Source: Cherax quadricarinatus
Taxonomy: Eukaryota > Arthropoda > Malacostraca > Decapoda > Parastacidae
Assembly (NCBI RefSeq): GCF_038502225.1
Contig: NC_091307.1
Span: 29,292,907 to 29,356,906, forward strand
Reading direction: 5' to 3'
DNA: 64,000 nt
In this document: positions 23,301 through 33,777 of the stretch, one piece after another
Layout: each line of letters opens with the position of its first letter
Numbering within the stretch: the stretch's first letter is position 1
Notes under the pieces: generated by a model
What the model saw: only the letters and a program-made list of their open reading frames with translations
The model's database searches: none
What the model was told of the DNA's origin: nothing
Position numbers and translations under genes: made by a program

Positions 23301-23428
23301 AATTCAGGTAACTACAGCACAAATCCAATTCCCTAGATCAAGAGCCCCTCACCAGAATCAAGGTTCCTTGATGCTGGTGAGGGGCTCTTGATCTAGGGAA
23401 TTGGATCTGTGCTTCAGTTACCTAAATT
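23301..23428. repeat. 128-bp near-perfect inverted repeat with AAT/ATT flanks
   Basis: Left arm CAATTCCCTAGATCAAGAGC... and right arm GCTCTTGATCTAGGGAATTG are complementary, with arms of about 55 bp around a loop AATCAAGGTTCCTTGAT that itself folds. The outer flanks are ATT on the left and AAT on the right, extending the symmetry. One arm sequence recurs at 29150-29180, 34195-34250 and 34893-34945 in Tigger-related DNA. Confidence 0.85.
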
Positions 23429-23447
23429 AATAATAATAATAATAATC

Positions 23448-23492
<45 letters not shown>

Positions 23493-23517
23493 CGACAGAG
23501 CTTCAGTTCCCTAAATC

Positions 23518-23551
<34 letters not shown>

Positions 23552-23566
23552 GTAATAATAATAATA
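23428..23566. repeat. (AAT)n / (ATT)n microsatellites
   Basis: AAT runs with a central ATTATT block, interrupted by TTCAGTTCCCTAAAT derived from the neighbouring inverted repeat. Confidence 0.9.
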
Positions 23567-23649
23567 TGTACATAATTCAGAATGCTGCTGCTAGTTGGCA
23601 CAGCTGATGCCAAAACATCCGGTAAGCAAAGTAAAAGGGCACTAATGCA

Positions 23650-23770
23650 ACTAATGTGACATTTTATTGTGGCAACGTTTCACTCTCCAAGAGCTTTATC
23701 AAGCCGAAACGTTGCCACAATAAAATATCACATTAGTTGCACTTGTGTCCTTTCACTTTACATAATGTCG
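23650..23770. repeat. Stem-loop motif copies fused head to head
   Basis: A minus-strand copy (TTGATAAAG, CTCT-TGG-AGAG, GAAACGTTGCC) at about 23672-23705 abuts a plus-strand half copy GCCGAAACGTTGCCACAATA. Together they form a palindrome whose arms continue through ATAAAATRTCACATTAGTTG. The same family flanks 58.4-63.4 kb. Confidence 0.75.
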
Positions 23771-23897
23771 GTAATTCTACCAACATTATTGCTTTCCGGT
23801 AAGCAGTACACATGTTTACATAACTGTAGGAACAGTTTTCTTGTGCTTGCTTGCATTTTTTTTACAGTCATTTGGCCAAATTTCTTTTTAATAACCA

Positions 23898-23974
23898 TGG
23901 GTCCTAAGAAAATAAGTGCAAAGGACAGTGCTGAGAAGAAAAAGAAAATGATTTCCTTGAACTTAGCCAGATAA
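23898..23974 (+). pseudogene. Tigger transposase N-terminus, truncated
   Basis: ATG followed by GPKKISAKDSAEKKKKMISL and a stop after 25 codons. The upstream leader CAGTCATTTGGCCAAATTTC is the family leader. It is close to the fragment at 35664. Confidence 0.6.
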
Positions 23975-24655
23975 TACCAGCTTAGTACATCTACAATATG
24001 TAGATACTAAAGCTGTATCAGTTATGTTCAGTGATTAAAAAAATAAATTGTATCAGTTAAATTCAGTGATAAAACAAAAGAATGTTGTTATTGGAGGTTT
24101 ACAGGGCCACTGACATCATATGCCGCAGCCTCAACCTCCCCCACCATCTCTGCTCCAAGTGTGTAGGTACATAAACACTTTATATAAACAGTTTAACATT
24201 TCTTTACATTCTGTAGTGTATTATGATTTATTTCTGCAATTAGCCTCACAAATACTCCATTTTCTCTTACAATAAGAACAAGGGAAGATACTATAGTCAA
24301 AGTTAGACAGGAAATGGCGGATGCTTCCGCTGCTGCCTCTGCCACAATATTATGGCCTATTTTATTCATTCTAGAGTACAGTGGACCCCCACTGTTCAGC
24401 GGCTGCGACTTTCGTGAAATCCGACTTTTGGCAAGTTTTTTCGACAAAATTTCACTTCGCGGTTCATTATTGGGCTCATGATTCAGCAATTGTCCGGTAT
24501 GCATCCACCCCTCAGCGCGCGCACAAAGCCAGTCTCCTGCACCATTCACACTCGGTGTGCCACTGTTTACCAGCACGTGACCATCACCCCACGGGTTCAT
24601 ACATTTCATAACAATCTATTGTTTTTTTGTGCTTGCAACTGCTAAGTAAGTCACC

Positions 24656-25440
24656 ATGGACCCAAGGAAAGCTAGTGCCAGCCCTTTTGTAAAGAAAGTG
24701 AGGAACATGATTGAATTCAAGAAAGAAATCATTGAAAAATATGAGCGTGGAGTGCATGTTACAGAGCTTGACAGGATGTATGGCAAACCCCATTCAACCA
24801 TCACTTCGATCGTGGCGAAGGGAAAGGAAATAAAGTGTGCTGCTGTTGCAAAAGGGGTAGATATGCTGACAAAAAAAAGAGATCGCAAACCCTCGAAGAA
24901 GTGGAAAGGTTATTGTTGATGTGGACTACCCAAAAACAGTTAGAAGGAGATAGTATTATGCAGTCGATAATATGTGAAAAGGCAAGGCAGTTGCTTGATG
25001 ATCTAATTAAGAAAATGCCTGGAACTAGTGCTGATGTTAGTGAATTTAAGGTCAGCAAAGGTTGGTTTGAGAGACTTAAGAAGCGTAGTGGCATACACAG
25101 TGTGGTAAAGCATGGCGAGGCTGCCAGTTTTGACAAAAAAGCGGCTGAGAAGTTTGTACAGGAGTTTAAGGGGTACGTAGACACTGAAGAATTCCAACCC
25201 CAACAAGTGTTCAATTGTGATGAAACAGGCCTCTTTGGAAGAAAATGCCAAAGAGGACCTACATCATGCAGGAGGAAACTGCACTCCCAGGACACAAGCC
25301 TATGAAAGACAAGCTAACTCTCATGTTTTGTAGTAATGCTAGTGGGGATTGCAAAGTGAAGTTTTTACTGGTGTATCACTCTGAAAATCACAGTGTGTTC
25401 AAGAAAAACAGTGTCACCAAGAGTAATTTGTGTGTGATAA
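24656..25440 (+). pseudogene. Tigger transposase, N-terminal half, frameshifted
   Basis: MDPRKASASPFVKKVRNMIE opens at 24656 with a well-preserved HTH (EKYERGVHVTELDRMYGKPH, STITSIVAKGKE). The frame shifts near 24835-24900. The second frame (24835-25305) has the CENP-B-type domain (QSIICEKARQLLDDLIKKMP, GWFERLKKRSGIHSVVKHGE) and the first catalytic motif FNCDETGLFGRKCQRG after another shift. A third frame (25245-25440) has LPGHKPMKDKLTLMFCSNAS. The gene stops at 25440 where other repeat sequence begins; the second and third catalytic Asp regions are missing. Confidence 0.85.
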
Positions 25441-25515
25441 GAACATAAGAAAGAAGGAACACTGCAACAGGCCCACTGACCCATGTGGAGCAGGTCCATG
25501 CCCCCCCCCCTGGGA
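25441..25515 (+). repeat. Short SINE-like piece
   Basis: GAACATAAGAAAGAAGGAAC followed by CACTGCAACAGGCCCACTGA and a C10 run. A similar stretch occurs at 30600-30660 (GAGCACTGCAGCTGGCCTAC) and partly at 43170-43190. It replaces the 3' part of the Tigger gene. Confidence 0.5.
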
Positions 25516-25622
25516 TTAGCCCAATGATCCAAAAGTCTTCAGTAAAGGTAAGTGTAATGTTGTTATTATTTTATATATGTATATACTTGATTTCTCATTG
25601 TTTTCTGTATGTAAATCTTTAT

Positions 25623-26918
25623 TTAACCCTTAAATGATCCAAATGTATATATACGTTTTTTCAACATCTGAAAGTATGTAAAAAATGTAGATCTTTTTTT
25701 TTGTTTTACATTTGAAAATGTGTAAAAAAAGCTTTTTACATTTTTTTTGTTACATTTGAAAATATGTAAAAAAAAGTAGATCTACTTTTGTAGCACTATG
25801 AATTTGAATGTCAATTTGTTTGGACCGTTTAACCCTTTGACTGTTTCAGGCCCCTTTCTGAAACTGTCATTCTATGTCGCTCAATTTTTAAAAAAAAAAA
25901 AAAAAAATTATTTTTTCTTATGAAATGATAGAGAATCTTTTCCCTATGGTAATGACACCAAAAGTTCGAAATTTGGTCGAAAACTCATGGAATTATGCTC
26001 CCGCGAAGTTAGCGGCCTCAGCAACATAAGCGTATCGGCGATTTCGCCAACTTTGAGCCCTATTTTCAGCCAATTCCATTGTTCCAGTTGACCAAACTCA
26101 TAGCTATTTCTTTAGAACTCCATTTTATCTATCAGCTGAGTAAAAGAAACCTCCCATTTACTAATTTGGACTACCCAATAGGGTGGTCAGAAATTGGCAA
26201 TTTGGCCAATTTCACGCAAACTAAAAAAGATGTCAATTTCAAAATAGGGTCCAGAATAAACAAGGTAGACATTCGTGGCACTAAAATAACATATGCTCTG
26301 TTCATTAGTCACATCTCTAGGCCCCTCTTATATTATTATTGCTTTCTATTTTGATTTTTTATTCATACAAAAAAATACAAAATTTACTGTTATGCAGACT
26401 ACTGCATTATTGTAAAAATGGTATAAATAATATCAGTGCACTAGTGAAAGAACATTAGACTCCCCAGTTGATGTGTATTGGACGTGTGGTGTGATTTATT
26501 TACTCCTGAACATTGGTAAAAATCGAACATTTCCGCTACTTTGAGCTCAGTTTCAAGGTCGTTTTCATCGTCAAAGTAATGAAATCATCTCTATTTCTGT
26601 AATATGTTTTCCATTTTATCACCTAAGACCATGAAAACGCGAATACAACGATAAATACTATACGAAAATACACCTCAAAGTCGGCGTTTTATTCCAAAAA
26701 ACCGATCTTTTTTTTTTTTCTCATTACGCAATGTGTGCTGCAGGATTTTTTTTATGTGGTGCACACTGACCACACAGACCCATTCTCTCACATGTGGGCC
26801 TACCAGCTTTCTCCCGCTTGATTTGAAGCCACTAGAATTATTGAGTATATATACGTCAGAAACATTGGCTCGTAAGACGTATTTATACGTCGAAAACAGT
26901 CAAAGGGTTAAGGGTTAA
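25623..26918. mobile_element. piggyBac-type MITE, M family, hosting a P element
   Basis: TTAACCCTTAAATGATCCAA at left, GGGTTAA at right, with CGTATATATACG-type and GTAGATCTAC palindromes inside. Its right terminal repeat, which would read TTTGGACCGTTTAAGGGTTAA, is split at the internal TTAA by the P element at 25829-26911. Confidence 0.75.
25829..26911. mobile_element. piggyBac-type element, P family, reverse orientation
   Basis: TTAA at 25829-25832 and 26908-26911. Ends CCCTTTGACTGTTTCAGG and ACAGTCAAAGGG. Internal sequence is the reverse of the 3773 copy. The subterminal core is TATA-type (ACGTATTTATACGTCG) rather than CTAG-type. Confidence 0.8.
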
Positions 26919-27150
26919 TTTGAAAAAAAACTTTTAATATTTTTGGGTGTTTGGAACAGATTAATTTTATTTCCATTATTTCTTATGGGGAAAATGGTTT
27001 CGCCATTTGGCAATTTCGTCATTCGGCAAACTCTCTGGAACAGATTAATCACAAAACTCAGTGGTCTACTGTATTGTTTATTATATCATATTAGATGAAT
27101 TGTGATAGATAAATAAGCCGTATAGTTGATATTAGTGTCATATTCAAGTA

Positions 27151-28590
27151 CAGTGGAACCTTGACTTATGAGTGTCCCCAACGTACGAGTTTTTTGAGAT
27201 ACGAGCCATCAATCAGTATTTTTTGCTATGAGTTACAAGCCAACATTTGGGCTACGAGCCAGCTCCCCCTCTACTTCCCCCTCAACCCAAAACCTGTACA
27301 CCTCTCTTGTTTATCTATGATTTCATGCTTTAACCCTTTGAGGGTTTCGGACGTACTAGAACGGCTTACGACCCAGGGTTTTTGACGTACTAGTACGCCT
27401 AAATTCTAGCGCCCTCAAATCTAGTGGGAGAAAGCTGGTAGGCCTTCATATGAAAGAATGGGTCTATATGGTCAGTGTGCACAGTCTAAAAAAAATCCTG
27501 CAGCACAAAGTGCATAATGAGAAAAAAAAAACTGACCATTTTTTTGGAATAAAACAGCGACTTTGCACTGTATTTTCGTATGGTATTTATTGTTGTATTC
27601 TAGTTTCCTTGGTCTCATTTCATAAAATGGAAGACATTTACAGAAACTGAGATGATTTTGACTGGTTTTACAATGAAAGGTACCTTGAAATTGAGCTCAA
27701 AGTAGCAGAAATGTTCGATTTTTACCAAATTTCAAAAGTAAACAAATCGTGCCAAGCGTGCAATACACGTCAACTGGCGAGTCTAATATTCTTTCACAAG
27801 TGCACCAATAATATTTATACCATTTTTTACACTAATGCAGTAGTCTGCATAACAGTAAATCTTATATTTTTTGTGAGAATAAAAATTCAAAGTGGAAAGC
27901 AAAAGAATATAAGAGGGGCCTTGAGACGTGACTAATGACCAGAGGAAATGCCATTTTAGTGCCAGGAATGTTTTTCTTGTTTATTCTGGACCCTATTCGG
28001 AAATTGGCATCTTTTGAAATTTGTGTGAAATTGGCAAAATTGCTAAATTCTGACCACTGTACTGGATAGTTGAATTTCATAAATGGGTGGTTTCTTGCAC
28101 CCATTCGATAGAAAAAATGGAGTTCTAGAGAAATATTCATGTTTTTTGTCGACTAGTACAGTGGAATTGGCTGAAAATGGGGCTCAAAGTGGGCAAAATC
28201 GCCGATGCGTAAACATCGCGGAGACTGCTAACTTTGCGAGAGCATAATTCCGTAAGTTTTCCATCAAATTTCAAACTTTTGGTGTCCTTATGATCGGGAA
28301 AAGATTCTCTTATCTTTTCATAAGAGAAAATATTTTTTTTTTTTTTTTAAATTTGGCCGACCCTGAGAACGAGTTTCGGAGAGGGCCTGTCGACCCTCAA
28401 AGGGTTAATTCCATGGAAATCATCCTCCTATCTTATAAGCACTGTTCTTTACACTTACTTTCTTAGGACCCATGGTTAGAAAAGCGAAATTTGGCCAAAT
28501 GACTGTCAAAAATGTAAGTAAAGCAGGAGAGAACTGCCCCCACAGCTATGTAAACAGTGCATTGAGTTGACTTCGTTCTGAAGCTCTCGT
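27151..28590 (+). mobile_element. Tigger-type left end and rearranged body, hosting a P element
   Basis: CAGTGGAACCTTGACTTATG follows TA at 27149-27150. After about 180 bp a P element is inserted (27330-28408). Beyond it, 28440-28510 encodes a Tigger start on the opposite strand (GGTCCTAAGAAAG preceded by the GTCATTTGGCC leader), so the body is rearranged or from a second copy. No matching right terminal repeat was found. Confidence 0.55.
27330..28408. mobile_element. piggyBac-type element, P family (copy nearly identical to 3773-4841)
   Basis: TTAA on both sides, left end CCCTTTGAGGGTTTCGGACG and right end CCCTCAAAGGG. It carries CGTACTAGAACG/CGTACTAGTACG cores at its left end. By eye it is highly similar to the 3773 copy throughout, suggesting recent mobility of the CTAG-core subfamily. 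Confidence 0.85.
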
Positions 28591-28597
28591 TATAATA

Positions 28598-29039
28598 TTT
28601 ATTTTATTATTTTGTTATCACACTGGTCGATTCCCACCAAGGCAGGGTGGCCCAAAAAAGAAAAACTTTCACCATCATTCACTCCATCACTGTCTTGCCA
28701 GAAGGGTGCTTTACACTACAGTTTTTAAACTGCAACATTAACACCCCTCCTTCAGAGTGCAGGCACTGTACTTCCCATCTCCAGGACTCAAATCTGGCCT
28801 GCCGGTTTCCCTGAACCCCTTCATAAATGTTACTTTGCTCACACTCCAACAGCACGTCAAGTATTAAAAACCATTCGTCTCCATTCACTCCTATCAAACA
28901 CGCTCACGCACGCCTGCTGGAAGTCCAAGCCCCTCGCACACAAAACCTCCTTTACCCCCTCCCTCCAACCTTTCCTAGGCCGACCCCTACCCCGCCTTCC
29001 TTCCACTACAGACTGATACACTCTTGAAGTCATTCTGTT
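28598..29039 (-). mobile_element. RTE-like LINE, 3' fragment with target-site duplication
   Basis: Minus-strand match to the last approximately 430 bp of the RTE at 59537-63125, from AACAGAATGACTTCAAGAGT through the ORF end to the GTGATAACAAAATAAT tail. CGTTATAATA occurs on both sides (about 28588-28597 and 29041-29050), a candidate target-site duplication. It is 5' truncated. Confidence 0.85.
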
Positions 29040-29400
29040 TCGTTATAATAATGTATTATTATTAATTTAGGGAACTGAAGCTCTATCGTTATTGTAATAA
29101 TAATTATTATTATAACTATTATTGATAATAATTTAGGGAAATGAAGCCCCTCACCAGCATCAAGGTTCCTTGATGCCAGCAACATTACATACATGGCAGA
29201 TGTTACAAAACTACATGACATCAAGTTTAGTCAATTTAATCTGTAACAAGATAATTTACTGGGACAGTATAGCAGTAAATTGGAACAATGCTAGATTTGG
29301 GAATGTACAGTACTGTTGATAGTGTACATGCCACAGCAGTAAAGCCTGTGTCCTTGCAATGTATTTACTGCAGCAGTACAATGTATCATGTCTACTATAT
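29040..29400. other. AAT-rich spacer with a piece of the 23301 repeat
   Basis: Contains ATT/AAT runs and CATCAAGGTTCCTTGATGCC, related to the inverted repeat at 23301-23428. The remainder to 29400 shows no gene. Confidence 0.5.
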
Positions 29401-29403
29401 ATA

Positions 29404-30042
29404 CAGTGGAACCTTGGTTTTCATGATTAATCTGTTCTAAAAGGTCTGACGAATCGTATGAAAACTGAAGCAATATTCCCCATAAGAAATAACGTAAATC
29501 CAATTAATCCGTTCCAGACACCCAAAAATATTAACAAAAAATATATTTTATAGAGAATAACTATAGTTTTACATACAGAAAACAATGAGAAATACAGTAA
29601 ATATAAATGACTAATGAAATGGATAAATGAACATTAAACATCACTTTTACCTTTATCAAAGACTCTTGTTGGCATATAGAAGACAGCAAGGAGGGGAGGA
29701 GGAGGAGGAGAGGTTATTGTTTGGAAAAGGAATCCCCCTCCATAATGACTTCAGGTATCAAGGCCCTATCCAGGGTTACTTCCCTTCTCTGTCTTTTACT
29801 GGCACTAGGACCAGCTTGAGTCACTGTACCCGTCGCACAAAAAATCTGTCCATATAGGTCTGCATGTGATGCTTTGTGTGGGCACATGAGTGGCCGAGTC
29901 ACGCGGACGCATTTGGTACAGACCATTTTCAACTATGAAAACCGAGCGGATGTACGGAAACTGGGACAGAATTTTGATGAAAAAAGTTGTCGAAAACCGA
30001 ATCCTACGAAAAATGGGGCATATAAAAACCGAGGTTTCACTG
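29404..30042 (-). mobile_element. Internally deleted Tigger, minus strand (639 bp)
   Basis: The termini CAGTGGAACCTTGGTTTTCA and ACCGAGGTTTCACTG are inverted, with TA at 29402-29403 and 30043-30044. On the minus strand it keeps the 5' leader, then jumps to the C-terminal end of the transposase (29714-29932; QRREVTLDRALIPEVIMEGD, compare LLPKVLMEGD at the end of the 13972 pseudogene). This is the classic structure of a MITE formed by deletion. Confidence 0.85.
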
Positions 30043-30044
30043 TA

Positions 30045-30995
30045 CATGCCGAGGCAGTATATCATGTTTCTACAGTAGAGTGCCTGCACTCTGAAAGGAT
30101 GGGGATATTTGCAGTTTTGAACTGTAACATCAGCTCATCTCTGGCTTGACAATAATGGAGCAAGTGACTGATGGTTATGGTACCATCATCTCTACAAAGT
30201 TGCTGGAACTTATGCTTTTACATGTCCAACAAAATCAGAAACCATTGTGTATTTTGAGATATTGTTCAAAGGGTGAAAAACATACAAAAGTGTAACACTG
30301 CGAAAGTGAGACCATTATATTCTATAGCTAACAGATACAGGGGCCATATTATTGTAGTGAAAAGAAACACTATGGAGAGAACCAGTTAAGCACTGGTCTG
30401 ATAGTTGTAGATGAGTAGAACAAAGTTGACAAGCAGCATCACTGAAGTAAACATTCTGGGTACAGTAACTTCAAAAGTATGCTGGACAAATGTGAATGTG
30501 TATGATTGGGTGCAAGTACAACTTACCTAGCACAAGTCGTTATGGCTACTGCAGCGCAACTTTATTTTTATGGTTTTATGTCGTGTGCAAAGCATACAAG
30601 AGCACAAAAAAATAGAGGAGCACTGCAGCTGGCCTACTGGTTCATGCAAGACAGGGTTCAAACCTACACACCGAAATAACCAGTTACAAAAAATATAAGA
30701 TGTGGTAGTATGTCCACTCTCACTTGATATATAAGGAAAATTACCAACAGACTCCTAATGTTTTCAAGGGGGAAACTTGCTAAGTGCCTCAGAAAAATTC
30801 CTGATCAACTAAGCTGTGGTGGCCATATTAAATTGCAAGCAGCTAGCACAAACTGCCTGAATGACCAGGATATCAACCTGACTCATCAGTTAACAATGGT
30901 GTCTGGACCAAGGCCTGGATTTAAGAGTAGAACTTTATAAACTAGTCACTGGTACCAGAGGAATATACTATACACATGGGCTGCAGGTCAATCCC
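30045..30995. other. No gene recognised; one SINE-like stretch
   Basis: Mostly unique-looking sequence. About 30600-30660 resembles the SINE-like piece at 25441. Short open frames have no recognisable features. Confidence 0.45.
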
Positions 30996-31330
30996 AGAAT
31001 CATTCACAGGTACTCAACATAACTATTCCCACTTACGTATTTGTCTAACCTATTTTTAAAGCTACAAAATGTATTAGCTTCAGTGACTAATTGGTAGTCT
31101 ATTCCATTCACTTGCACCTACTGTCAAAATTATGCTTTCCTATAATCTTTCTAAATCTAAATTTATCCAACTTTAAGCCACTGTTTTGAGTTTTTCCTTG
31201 GTTAGCTATCCTCAGCACCCTATTTACATTCCTTTTATTTAAATTTAAGGTAGTGAAGATGTGAAGCAGCAAGGGCAAAACAGAGGAAATAGATAAGATG
31301 CCAAATGAATCACTATCACAGAAGGTAAAC
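30996..31330 (-). pseudogene. CR1-like LINE, C-terminal ORF remnant
   Basis: The minus strand reads LRIANQGKTQNSGLKLDKFR then IIGKHNFDSR, an EW pair and a LDKYV-like end with internal stops. The spacing of the FR, the N/W and the FK-RLDKY motifs matches the C-terminus of the element at 45265-45966. No polymerase core remains. Confidence 0.6.
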
Positions 31331-31504
31331 ATTACATTATTGTCCTCTCATTAATAGAGATAATAGTTACTATTCCTATATTCACAAAAAAAAGTCAAAC
31401 CCAACAAAGGTGAATTGAGAACTTTTGTGTTGGATAAGTCTTGTGGGAAGTATGTTGTGGTACTCACCTAAATTTGGCTAGTCATCTTGTGTATAATTTT
31501 AAGA

Positions 31505-31787
31505 TCAAACTGGGAGGAAGTATGGAGAAGTGAATGTATTCACATATTTGGGAGTGGACATGTCAATAGAAGAGTATCAAAAATGAGGTGAACCGTAGAA
31601 TAGACAAGGGAAAAAAGGTAGGTGGTGTACTGAGGCATCTGTGGAAAGAAAAGTACTGTAACTGTGAATGCAAAAAAAAAAAGAAGCAGCAACTGTACTA
31701 CAGTGATACCAACACACATACAAGTGTGAGGCATGAGCATTAAAGGCTTCAACAAGAAATGGGGCTGGAGGTAGTGGAAATTCATGT
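31505..31787 (+). mobile_element. RTE-like LINE fragment, strongly degraded
   Basis: Follows the RTE coding strand from GAAGTGAATGTATTCACATA (compare 62290) to GGCTGGAGGTAGTGGAAATT, with many substitutions and gaps. A TTAA element end follows at 31788. Confidence 0.75.
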
Positions 31788-32003
31788 TTAACCCTCTGAG
31801 GGGTCCATGCTGTAGTTCTACGGCTTTGAAGCCAGTGCCCATGCCGTAGTTGTATATGATGAGTTCACCTCACGCAGATAAACTACGAGTGGTAAATTTG
31901 GGCCTAGATATGAGAGACTAGGTTAATGCAGTAAGTGTTCACTACATAAAACAAATCCTGCAGCATGCAGTGCATGAGAAAAAACTGCAACCATGTTTTT
32001 GGG
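31788..32003. mobile_element. piggyBac-type element, P family, left end only
   Basis: TTAACCCTCTGAGGGGTCCA with a GTAGTTCTACGGC core, then P-family interior up to GTTTTTGGG. It is cut at TTAA by the next P element (32004). Confidence 0.7.
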
Positions 32004-32437
32004 TTAACCATTTCAGGGTTCGTGTCATACTAGTATGGCTTACATGCCAGGGTTGGTGCCCTAATAGTACACGTAAATTCTAGCGGCCTCAAATTAAGAG
32101 GGAAACAGCTGGTAGGCCTAGATGTGAGAGAATGGGTCTGTATGGTCAGCGTGTGCACTAGGAAAAAAATTGGGCACCCAGTGGTGCATTGTGGGAATGC
32201 CATTTTAGTACACCTTGTACACCATGCCTCACGGTAAGAAACGCCTCACTCCTCAGTAAACTGGGACACTTTTGTTCCCCAGTGACAGTTCTAATACAGA
32301 TGGAAGTGTCAGTGAAGATGACTTTCAAGGTTTTTGGGAGGTTGTGACCGAAACCAATAACCATAATACCGGTAATATAGAGGAAAATCCAGATGACCCT
32401 CAACCTTCCACATCTGGTGCTGGGCCATCTTGTTCAC
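32004..32437 (+). mobile_element. piggyBac element, P family, with start of a transposase gene, cut by gap
   Basis: TTAACCATTTCAGGGTTCGT with an ATACTAGTAT core, followed by the first approximately 150 bp of the P-family interior (TAGGCCTAGATGTGAGAGAA, GGTCTGTATGGTCAGCG). It then departs from the MITEs into a coding start at 32226. It therefore links the P MITE ends to a transposase-bearing parent. The rest is lost in the assembly gap. Confidence 0.7.
32226..32437 (+). pseudogene. piggyBac transposase N-terminus (partial)
   Basis: ATG opens MPHGKKRLTPQ, then a stop. Without that stop the frame continues as PSDSSNTDGSVSEDDFQGFW, EENPDDPQPSTSGAGPSCS, reaching the gap. The acidic Ser/Asp-rich N-terminus with a PSTSG-like linker is typical of piggyBac-family transposases; the catalytic domain is not in view. 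The in-frame stop after 11 codons suggests a pseudogene unless an intron or a downstream start is used. Confidence 0.55.
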
Positions 32438-32537
32438 NNNNNNNNNNNNNNNNNNNNNNNNNNNNNNNNNNNNNNNNNNNNNNNNNNNNNNNNNNNNNNN
32501 NNNNNNNNNNNNNNNNNNNNNNNNNNNNNNNNNNNNN
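32438..32537. other. Assembly gap (100 N)
   Basis: Exactly 100 N bases, the usual placeholder for a gap of unknown size. It falls inside a piggyBac element; a different LINE fragment follows, so the missing part may be several kilobases. Confidence 0.98.
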
Positions 32538-32830
32538 ACTTTACCAAACACTAGAACAGAGGACCAGGGGGAACTATGTGACATTCAAAATACAATATTC
32601 AGAGGATTCGACATAACTGATAGAGACAGCTTATTGAGATGCGAGGAGAGGGAGCCAGGGGACACAGATGGAAGCTAAAGATGCAGATGAACCATAAGGT
32701 TATAAAGAAGTACTTTTTCCAGTCTCAGAGTGACAAGTGGCAAGTAAAACACACTAGTCTAGGAAGTGGAGGCAAATCACCAAATGCAACTTTAAGAGTA
32801 GGTATGATTGGGTTCTGGAGGCCAAAATAT
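32538..32830 (+). pseudogene. CR1-like LINE, C-terminal ORF remnant
   Basis: Several frames resemble the C-terminal end of the 45265-45966 LINE: GGACACAGATGGAAGCTAAA corresponds to DTxxHNWKLK, followed by a VIKKYFF segment and a SxNATLxSRYD-type end. Stops and shifts are frequent. Confidence 0.6.
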
Positions 32831-33777
32831 CAGTAAAGCTTGTCAATATGAGTTAAGAGGGGGGACAGGAGCTGTGATTCAACTCCTGCAAACACAAGTA
32901 GGCTAGTACAATTAGGCAAGAACATTTTGTAGCCTAAGAGGGATATGCCCGAATATTCTGGAACTTAGCAGTGTATACATAAGCGGGCAAGATTTAGCCG
33001 AGATAGAAACAGACACTGAAAAGCAGATGAAGAGTGGTGTTTAAGCTGTGAGGTGTAAGTCACTAGTGACCCCAGGAAGACAGAGGACAGAGGGACAGAA
33101 TTTAACAGTGATATGCAGTGAGACAGTGACAAACAGTGCTAGAGCAAGCCAGTGTAGTAGGCTTGTGCTGCAAGATGGTAGAGGGGACTGTAATTACCTG
33201 CTGAAGTATGATTTCCATCAATAAACCCAGTGTGTTTTTACTGCCATGTTTCACCAAGCCCTCCTCCTATGTTACAATATTGTCACTGTTATCATTAAGC
33301 AGAATCATACATCACTATAATTATATATAAAGTATTATATAAATTTGTAATAAACACTTGAATAAACCTAGAACTATCTAAATTTATCTATAGTATAACC
33401 TACAATTATTGATCCTAATTTATAATAATCTAGGATCATATGCAGTGACTAGCTACTGGAACCATGACCTAAGTTTATGATGATCATTTGACCACGGATT
33501 ATTCAGGGTAGCGTTGGAGGTAGCATAATAATGGTAACAGTGGTATTTGTGATAGTGGTATTTTAAATACTGTAGTGGTATTCAGAACAGCAGCATTTAT
33601 AGCAGCAGCATTTGTAGTAGTAGCATATGAAGTACTGTAGTAGGATTATTATTTGTATACTGATGTGGCATAATTGCTTTTGCAACAAAGTTTTTAAGAT
33701 TGTAATAAGTCTCTCTCAGCAATCAGCCTTGATGTGGGTAATGTCTCATGCTGTCTGCCTTTTCCTTGTACCCATTA
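32831..33777. other. No gene recognised
   Basis: Includes a polyadenylation-like CATCAATAAACCCAGT at about 33215, which could be the end of a retroelement, and GTAGCAGTAGTATT-type imperfect repeats at 33520-33650. Confidence 0.4.

Larger units (their letters stand above)
24379..27071 (+). mobile_element. Tigger-like transposon with two nested TTAA elements
   Basis: Starts CAGTGGACCCCCACTGTTCA after TA and ends ACTCAGTGGTCTACTG before TA. It contains a 5' untranslated part, a transposase pseudogene (24656-25440), a SINE-like piece at 25441-25515, then a TTAA element at 25623-26918 that itself holds another (25829-26911). It is inserted in an older Tigger, making four layers in all. Confidence 0.8.
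23820..27150 (+). mobile_element. Tigger element (E type), interrupted by another Tigger
   Basis: 23820-24378 and 27074-27149 match parts of the 34077-37862 Tigger: ATTTTATTCATTCTAGAG before the break and TTGTTTATTATATCATATTAG after it, contiguous at 37600-37660. The break is filled exactly by the Tigger at 24379-27071 with TA on both sides. A short start, MGPKKISAKDSAEKKKKMIS at 23898, is all that remains of its transposase. Its own right end is disrupted by the next Tigger end at 27151. Confidence 0.65.

Noticed and set aside
30543..30590. Possible 22-nt minus-strand micro-exon with a perfect GTAAGT donor
   Set aside because: Phase 0 exit would place a TAG stop at the exon end, and the acceptor lacks a pyrimidine tract, so it cannot join the prominin-like exons.
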